Positions 1-7,483 of a stretch of 7,483 bases of DNA are shown piece after piece. Position numbers and translations under genes: made by a program. Position 1 is the first letter of the stretch. Each line of letters opens with the position of its first letter. The notes beneath the pieces were generated by a model. The model was not told where the DNA came from, did not search any database, and worked only from the letters and a program-made list of their open reading frames with translations. The DNA comes from an uncultured Collinsella sp. (lineage in GTDB: Bacteria > Actinomycetota > Coriobacteriia > Coriobacteriales > Coriobacteriaceae). The DNA lies in assembly GCA_902465115.1 (NCBI GenBank), contig CABQMC010000076.1:1-7483 (forward strand), read 5' to 3'.

Positions 1-40
1 TCCGCAACAACTGTCTGGCGGAAAGCCTGCCCCCAGTTTC

Positions 41-1057
41 TTATAGCGAGTCTCTCTGGATCAGCTGCATGTGCATCACGGAGGTGGTGGGCTCGGCACC
101 CTTGATCATGTCGAGCGCAATGTTGGCGGCCATGTGTCCTTCTTCGCGCAGGGGCTGGCGGACGGTCGTGAGCGCGGGGACGCAGCGCGCCGTAATCTCG
201 TGATCGTCGAAGCCGACGACAGAAACGTCCGCAGGAACGGATAGGCCTGCCTCGTTGAGTGCGGTGATGACGCCAGCTGCGATACGGTCCGATCCGCAGA
301 GCACGCCATCGAAAGCAATCTCGCGCGCGAGGATCTGGTGCATGGCCTGATAGCCGTCTCCGCTGTTCCAGCCGGTATAGATAACGTTTGCGTCTGGGAG
401 GTCTTCGCCCAAGACGGCACGGTAGCCGCGCAGGCGGTCGACAACAGCGGGGTTGTCTTGCGGTCCCAACACGGCGACGATATCTTTGCGCCCGCGATCC
501 TTCATGGCGAGTGCCGCAAAATGTCCGCCCTCTTCGTCGTCAGAGTAGACCGTCGAGAACACATCGCGATAGGGGTGGCCCTCGAGCTGGCCACACAACA
601 CGGTGGGTACGCCCAGCTCGCGCAGCACCTCGAGCAGCTCGCTGCCTTTGTAGGGAGAGACGTCGATCACGGCGTCGAACGAGCGGCGCTCAAAGTGCTC
701 GCGTGCGCGGTTGCGCTCATGCGTAGAAGACGCCTGCAAGATAACGGGCAGATAGGACGACTCCGACAGTTCCTCGGTAATGCCGCTCAAAAACTCGCTA
801 TAGGTGGGGTCGCTGAAGAGTTCACTCAGAGGCTCGGTCACGAGCACGGCGATGATTTCCGTGCGCCCGACAGCGAGCGCTCGGCCACGAGCGTTGGGGA
901 CAAAATTGACTTCCTTGGCCGCCGCGCGGACGCGCTTTTTGGTTTCCTCGCTAATGCGGGGCGAATCGTTGAGGGCGCGCGATGCCGTGGAGCGCGACAC
1001 GCCGGCAGCTGCGGCAACCTCGGCAAGCGTAGGTGCGGTGCGAACTGGTTGTGTCAT
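41..1057 (-). CDS. LacI/GalR-family transcriptional repressor, probable regulator of the divergent ebg operon
   Basis: This 338-residue protein has the usual length and two-part layout of LacI/GalR repressors. Residues about 9-30 form the helix-turn-helix (TLAEVAAAAGVSRSTASRAL). A hinge follows at about 54-66 (PNARGRALAVGRT), whose Leu61 is the residue type that in LacI relatives inserts at a central CpG of the operator. Residues about 67-338 resemble the periplasmic-binding-protein-like effector domain, with the typical VVGFDDHE and TTVRQP motifs near the C-terminus. The start is supported by AGGAG at 1063-1067, five bases upstream of the ATG. The gene is divergent from ebgA, and the shared spacer carries three palindromic sites with a central CG, as expected for this family. 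By position it is the counterpart of E. coli EbgR. The inducer is unknown and autoregulation cannot be judged, because no operator copy lies near its own start. Confidence 0.93.
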   Translation of the reverse strand: MTQPVRTAPTLAEVAAAAGVSRSTASRALNDSPRISEETKKRVRAAAKEVNFVPNARGRALAVGRTEIIAVLVTEPLSELFSDPTYSEFLSGITEELSESSYLPVILQASSTHERNRAREHFERRSFDAVIDVSPYKGSELLEVLRELGVPTVLCGQLEGHPYRDVFSTVYSDDEEGGHFAALAMKDRGRKDIVAVLGPQDNPAVVDRLRGYRAVLGEDLPDANVIYTGWNSGDGYQAMHQILAREIAFDGVLCGSDRIAAGVITALNEAGLSVPADVSVVGFDDHEITARCVPALTTVRQPLREEGHMAANIALDMIKGAEPTTSVMHMQLIQRDSL

Positions 1058-1259
1058 GGCGTCTCCTGGAAAATGCGGTCGATGTTGTCACTGATACGGG
1101 CTAGTGCGGATACAGCTTACTATAGTGCGCCTGAACAGCGTTCATGATATCCGGTGACCGGTGTCGTTTTGCAACCAAGCCGAAATCGAATACGTCTCGT
1201 GTGGGTGAGATATCAGCGGGCGTGGAGGTTGCCTACGAGCTTAAGAACGATGTCTTGTG

Positions 1260-1277
1260 CTGAGTTTCGATACTCAG
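1260..1277. promoter_or_regulatory. Near-perfect palindrome upstream of the operators, possible second regulator site
   Basis: CTGAGTTTCGATACTCAG reads the same on both strands except for one base pair (8 of 9 positions per arm) and is centred on a CG step at 1268/1269. It lies 38 bp upstream of the centre of the first ebg operator and does not share the CAACCGGTTG core, so a different protein would be expected to bind it. A global sugar regulator is possible. A short transcript hairpin is the alternative. Confidence 0.35.
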
Positions 1278-1300
1278 GGTGACATAAGTGTTGCGATTGT

Positions 1301-1314
1301 ACAACCGGTTGCAC
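1301..1314. promoter_or_regulatory. Repressor operator O1 (distal copy)
   Basis: ACAACCGGTTGCAC contains the perfect 10-bp palindrome CAACCGGTTG centred at 1306/1307. It is one of three identical 14-mers in the spacer. With flanks, the symmetry extends to GT-n-core-n-AC, making this the most symmetric copy. A central CG with AT-containing half-sites fits LacI/GalR-family operators. It lies upstream of the predicted promoter, so it would act as an auxiliary or looping site. Confidence 0.8.
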
Positions 1315-1345
1315 CGTTAACCCTGCCAAATCGACCGTTCAGCGG

Positions 1346-1359
1346 ACAACCGGTTGCAC
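1346..1359. promoter_or_regulatory. Repressor operator O2 overlapping the candidate -35
   Basis: This is an identical copy of ACAACCGGTTGCAC, with core 1347-1356 centred 45 bp downstream of O1. Its right end, TTGCAC (1354-1359), doubles as the candidate ebgA -35 hexamer, so bound repressor should block RNA polymerase directly. Confidence 0.82.
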
Positions 1360-1383
1360 AGTTTTTTACATCGCCCGTAAGAT
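1354..1383 (+). promoter_or_regulatory. Candidate sigma-70-type promoter of the ebg operon
   Basis: TTGCAC (1354-1359) is followed after 18 bp by TAAGAT (1378-1383). The -10 matches TATAAT at four of six positions and the -35 matches TTGACA at three. Transcription would start near 1390, leaving a leader of about 44 nt before ebgA. The hexamers are imperfect. The support is mainly positional: the -35 lies in O2 and the predicted start lies in O3. Confidence 0.5.
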
Positions 1384-1387
1384 AAGG

Positions 1388-1401
1388 ACAACCGGTTGCA
1401 C
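1388..1401. promoter_or_regulatory. Repressor operator O3 over the predicted transcription start
   Basis: This third identical ACAACCGGTTGCAC has its core at 1389-1398, centred 42 bp (about four helical turns) downstream of O2. It begins five bases after the candidate -10 and ends 20 bases before the ebgA ribosome binding site. This is the classic position for an operator that blocks initiation. Confidence 0.82.
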
Positions 1402-1421
1402 AAGAATCACTACGATGATGA

Positions 1422-4442
<3,021 letters not shown>

Positions 4443-4445
4443 GCC

Positions 4446-4901
4446 ATGCATGTCTTTAACTCGCGCGCCGATTTCGACGCTCAGATGAAGTCCGTCAAGA
4501 AGTGGATGCGTACCGGCCAGGCGCTCGACGGCGTTTCTGAACTGCAGCACGATGTGGCGTACTCCATCGGCGACTCGCTGGTGTACTGGTGGGTCTATGC
4601 CCGCGAGGCCGCAACCGCCGACCTGGTCGGTCACCGTCGCTACCATGCCGTGCTCGCTCCGCTCGACGGCGACCTGACCGTCGAGGTTGCCCCCAAGGCA
4701 GGCCTCACCTGCACCCGCGCTTACAGCGATATCGATGATCGCGAGCGCTTTGAGGGGGCGGGGGAGACCGTGACGATTCCCGCCGGCGGCGTTGCCGTCG
4801 TCGAAATTGACGAGGCCTACCGTGTCGTGGCCGATGCCGCGGATCCCCGCGTCGTGGTACTGCACGTGACGGTCGAAGGTTATTCCTTCCCCAACAAGTA
4901 G
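4446..4901 (+). CDS. ebgC: EbgC-like small subunit of beta-galactosidase (YhcH/YjgK/YiaL family)
   Basis: This 151-residue protein is nearly identical in length to E. coli EbgC (149). It shares the family landmarks: KKW near residue 18, VAYSIGDSL at 37-45, GHRRYH at 62-67, APK near 92, GETV near 116, an IDEAYR stretch near 127, and a C-terminus ending FPNK. The family is a small cupin-like beta-sandwich (DUF386/YhcH-YjgK-YiaL). In E. coli EbgC associates with EbgA and is needed for full beta-galactosidase activity. The tight three-base spacing after ebgA and the ribosome binding site within ebgA support the same complex here. There is no signal peptide or membrane segment. A stand-alone sugar-metabolism role, as proposed for other YhcH-type proteins, is the less likely alternative. 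Confidence 0.92.
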   Translation: MHVFNSRADFDAQMKSVKKWMRTGQALDGVSELQHDVAYSIGDSLVYWWVYAREAATADLVGHRRYHAVLAPLDGDLTVEVAPKAGLTCTRAYSDIDDRERFEGAGETVTIPAGGVAVVEIDEAYRVVADAADPRVVVLHVTVEGYSFPNK

Positions 4902-4932
4902 TATTCGTCCGCCTGGACGTTTGCTTCGCGCC

Positions 4933-4980
4933 GTTAAGGGGGATGGCTTTGTTGACTCCCTTTTCCCCATTCCCCTTAGC
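4933..4980 (+). other. Intercistronic hairpin after ebgC
   Basis: TAAGGGGGATGG (4935-4946) pairs with CCATTCCCCTTA (4967-4978), with one G-U wobble. Two further pairs (G4933-C4980 and a U-G wobble) lengthen the stem to 14 bp around a 20-nt loop. No T-run follows, so it is not a typical intrinsic terminator. It may instead protect the ebgAC transcript, tune transporter expression or be a processing site. Confidence 0.5.
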
Positions 4981-4987
4981 AGGTGCG

Positions 4988-5018
4988 CCGTCCGTGTTTG
5001 CACTTGCAGCTCGGACGG
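4988..5018 (+). other. Second intercistronic hairpin before the transporter gene
   Basis: CCGTCCG (4988-4994) pairs perfectly with CGGACGG (5012-5018) over a 17-nt loop, ending 36 bases before the transporter ATG. An upstream CGTCCG (4906-4911) could pair with the same right arm, so two mutually exclusive folds are possible. No U-tract follows. A weak TTGCAC (4998-5003) with TTAGAT (5021-5026) 17 bp downstream could be an internal promoter, but the match is poor. Confidence 0.4.
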
Positions 5019-5042
5019 GTTTAGATGACATTTAATAGATGA

Positions 5043-6518
<1,476 letters not shown>

Positions 6519-6565
6519 CGGCTAGGATTAATCTACGGCTGTGGAATAGATCGATTCCCTTTCCT

Positions 6566-6600
6566 AAGGAGGGGCCTTACGAGGCCCCTCCTTTTGTTTT
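6566..6600 (+). terminator. Strong rho-independent terminator of the ebg operon
   Basis: AAGGAGGGGCC (6566-6576) pairs perfectly with GGCCCCTCCTT (6583-6593) around a six-base TTACGA loop. The descending arm runs into a T-rich tail, TTTTGTTTT (6592-6600). It starts 47 bases after the transporter stop. Confidence 0.93.
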
Positions 6601-6615
6601 GGGGCATGGTTTTGG

Positions 6616-6845
6616 ACCCCGTGGTCAAAAAATGCCAAATATGAGTACTGTTGCAAAAGAGGTGTCATATTTTTCGGCCTGCTCTGAGCGAAAATGGGCT
6701 CAAAATCAATTTATCTAACCCCCTTTGAAGGGCGTTTGACGGCTTTCAACCTCTTCGAATCGCTCAAAGTAGGCAATTTGCTCTCGATTTTGCTGCTACT
6801 AAATTGGTGACAGTACTCATATTTGCCACTTTTTGACCGCGAGGT
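6616..6845. repeat. 230-bp element with 36-bp terminal inverted repeats (MITE-like candidate)
   Basis: The left arm (6616-6651) and the reverse complement of the right arm (6810-6845) agree at 32 of 36 positions. The innermost 16 bases, CAAATATGAGTACTGT, are identical. The interior (6652-6809) is visibly more AT-rich than the neighbouring genes, has no convincing coding frame and has a small central hairpin (CCCTT-TG-AAGGG, 6721-6732). No clear target-site duplication was seen. It lies neatly between the operon terminator and the HPr promoter, in otherwise gene-free DNA (6519-6938). It could be a non-autonomous transposable repeat, a dispersed palindromic repeat, or a structured RNA. Only copy number in the genome would tell. 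Confidence 0.6.
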
Positions 6846-6877
6846 GTTCAGAGGAGCTCTCGAGAAGCATCTAACGG

Positions 6878-6883
6878 TACAAT
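6878..6883 (+). promoter_or_regulatory. Candidate -10 box of the HPr gene
   Basis: TACAAT matches the sigma-70 -10 consensus at five of six positions and lies 55 bp before the HPr start codon, just outside the inverted-repeat element. No good -35 is visible at the expected distance. The predicted leader includes a six-pair hairpin (GGCTGG 6895-6900 with CCGGCC 6907-6912, one wobble). Confidence 0.5.
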
Positions 6884-6938
6884 AGCTACCACATGGCTGG
6901 GTTTTGCCGGCCGAATGTACGACGTCGCGGGAGGGGAC

Positions 6939-7187
6939 ATGGTCGAGTTTACGAAGACGATTAAAGATCCGTTGGGATTGCATGCCCGCCCGGTTGCGCT
7001 GCTCTATGACATCATTGCCAAGCATCGTAGCGACGTGTCGGTCAGCATCGGCGACCGCCATACCGACGGTCGCGACGTTATGGGCCTCATGGCTCTCTAC
7101 GGCGAGTGCGGCGAGGACATCATCTTCCGCGTTTCGGGCGTGGATGAGGCCTCCTGTGTCACATCGATCAGGAATCTCTCGCTTTAA
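6939..7187 (+). CDS. HPr-family phosphocarrier protein with Asp at the regulatory Ser46 position
   Basis: This 82-residue protein is a normal size for HPr, the small cytosolic PTS phosphocarrier that passes phosphate from enzyme I to sugar-specific EIIA domains. The active-site motif GLHARP puts the phosphorylatable histidine at exactly residue 15, with Arg17 and Pro18 kept. The second signature is TDGRDVMGLM, where most HPrs have a K-S-(I/L)-M-G-L-M type sequence. Here codon 46 (GAC, 7074-7076) gives Asp in place of Ser46. The ATG at 6939 is chosen because GGGAGGGG (6929-6936) precedes it and because it gives canonical numbering. An in-frame ATG at 6915 would add eight residues without a visible ribosome binding site. 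The gene has its own terminator and no ptsI next to it, so it is monocistronic. It could be the main HPr or a regulatory paralogue. Confidence 0.92.
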   Translation: MVEFTKTIKDPLGLHARPVALLYDIIAKHRSDVSVSIGDRHTDGRDVMGLMALYGECGEDIIFRVSGVDEASCVTSIRNLSL

Positions 7188-7194
7188 GCATGAC

Positions 7195-7236
7195 AGGGCG
7201 TGGTAAAGGATGGTCCTTTGCTGCGCCCTTTTGTTT
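7195..7236 (+). terminator. Rho-independent terminator of the HPr gene
   Basis: AGGGCG (7195-7200) pairs with CGCCCT (7224-7229) and AAAGGA (7205-7210) pairs with TCCTTT (7214-7219) around a three-base loop. The four positions between them can pair through one G-C and three G-U wobbles, giving a continuous stem of about 16 bp. TTTTGTTT follows (7229-7236). It begins eight bases after the HPr stop. Confidence 0.88.
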
Positions 7237-7279
7237 CATATAGGAAACTTTTTCGAAAACTGAATAGAGACCCTTTCCA

Positions 7280-7333
7280 AAAAGTTAACCACGTGTTAGT
7301 TTACTAAAGCGAACATAGACGTGGTTAACTTTT
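7280..7333. promoter_or_regulatory. Perfect 15-bp inverted repeat upstream of the feoA-like gene
   Basis: AAAAGTTAACCACGT (7280-7294) and ACGTGGTTAACTTTT (7319-7333) are perfect reverse complements separated by 24 bases. The spacer contains a smaller palindromic stretch, TTAGTTTACTAA (7296-7307), loosely reminiscent of DtxR/IdeR-type TTAG...CTAA half-sites. The right arm ends 43 bp before the feoA start. No U-tract follows on the plus strand, so a control element (operator pair or leader hairpin) is more likely than a terminator. No convincing promoter hexamers were found here. A 10-bp palindrome, TTTTCGAAAA, lies just upstream at 7250-7259. Confidence 0.5.
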
Positions 7334-7376
7334 ACCGCGTCGATGTTGAGGACGAACCGACGTTAGGAGCTCACTC

Positions 7377-7483
7377 ATGTCTTGCGGACCGCAGATGCCG
7401 GCCATGCCGCTTTCGATGGTAAAAGCGGGCGAAACCGTGCGCGTGTCTCGGGTAAAGGGCAATGAGGATATGAAGCACCACCT
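7377..7483 (+). CDS. feoA: FeoA-domain protein, partial (runs off the right edge)
   Basis: Only the first 35 codons are present. The start is set by TAGGAG (7364-7369), seven bases before the ATG. After a short N-terminal extension rich in Met and Pro (MSCGPQMPAM), the reading MPLSMVKAGETVRVSRVKG resembles the first strands of the SH3-like FeoA domain, which typically opens with a short L-x-x-h-x-x-G-x-x-x-x-V pattern. FeoA is a small cytosolic partner of the FeoB ferrous iron transporter, and feoB would be expected just downstream outside the window. Starts at Met10 or Met14 would also give a normal FeoA, but the ribosome binding site favours the first ATG. The identification rests on a short fragment. 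Confidence 0.72.
   Translation, partial: MSCGPQMPAMPLSMVKAGETVRVSRVKGNEDMKHH

Noticed and set aside
1..40. Possible gene end or terminator left of the repressor gene
   Set aside because: Forty bases show no clear hairpin with a T-run and no identifiable reading frame, so nothing can be supported.
338..1147. A 269-codon plus-strand frame over the repressor gene
   Set aside because: It is antisense to a clear LacI-family protein with HTH, hinge and effector domains, and its product shows no recognisable fold.
1144..1263. A 39-codon plus-strand frame in the divergent spacer
   Set aside because: It has no ribosome binding site before the ATG, no recognisable sequence and lies upstream of the predicted ebg promoter, so it is probably chance.
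4943..5035. A 30-codon frame (begins MALLTPFSPF) in the ebgC-transporter gap, possible leader peptide
   Set aside because: The purine run AAGGGGG touches the ATG with no spacer, so initiation would be poor, and the start lies inside a stable stem. Conservation in relatives would be needed to revive it.
6711..7061. A 116-codon minus-strand frame across the inverted-repeat element and the HPr gene
   Set aside because: It is antisense to HPr, half of it is repeat-derived sequence, and it resembles no protein family.

Overview
The window is a GC-rich bacterial segment. It carries an ebg-type beta-galactosidase locus with its divergent LacI-family regulator, then a solitary HPr gene, then the start of a feoA-like gene. 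The GC-rich codon usage, the AGGAG-type ribosome binding sites, and the look of the EbgA/EbgC pair, the HPr and the short FeoA suggest an anaerobic gut actinobacterium of the Coriobacteriia, most likely Collinsella. That placement is an inference from protein appearance and was not checked by a search.

Layout. On the minus strand, 41-1057 encodes a LacI/GalR-family repressor. It is divergent from the operon ebgA (1434-4442), ebgC (4446-4901) and an APC-superfamily transporter (5055-6518). The 376-bp divergent spacer holds three identical 14-bp operator sites with a perfect CAACCGGTTG core (1301, 1346 and 1388). The second overlaps a candidate -35 and the third lies over the predicted transcription start. 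The ebgC ribosome binding site lies inside the last codons of ebgA. The ebgC-transporter gap of 153 bp contains two long hairpins. A strong intrinsic terminator (6566-6600) closes the operon.

From 6616 to 6845 is a non-coding 230-bp element bounded by 36-bp inverted repeats (32 of 36 bases match), which looks like a MITE or another dispersed palindromic repeat. Next is a monocistronic HPr gene (6939-7187) with its own -10 box and terminator. This HPr keeps the phosphorylatable His15 but has aspartate where most Gram-positive HPrs have the regulatory Ser46. A perfect 15-bp inverted repeat (7280-7333) precedes a FeoA-domain gene that runs off the right edge.

How it works together. The repressor probably binds the three operators and shuts off ebgACT until an inducer, presumably a galactoside or a breakdown product, appears. 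The transporter then brings in a substrate and the EbgA-EbgC complex hydrolyses it. The transporter is of amino-acid type rather than a sugar permease, and the E. coli ebg locus is also followed by an APC-type gene (ygjI, from memory). This raises the question of whether the natural substrate is an amino-containing galactoside rather than lactose.
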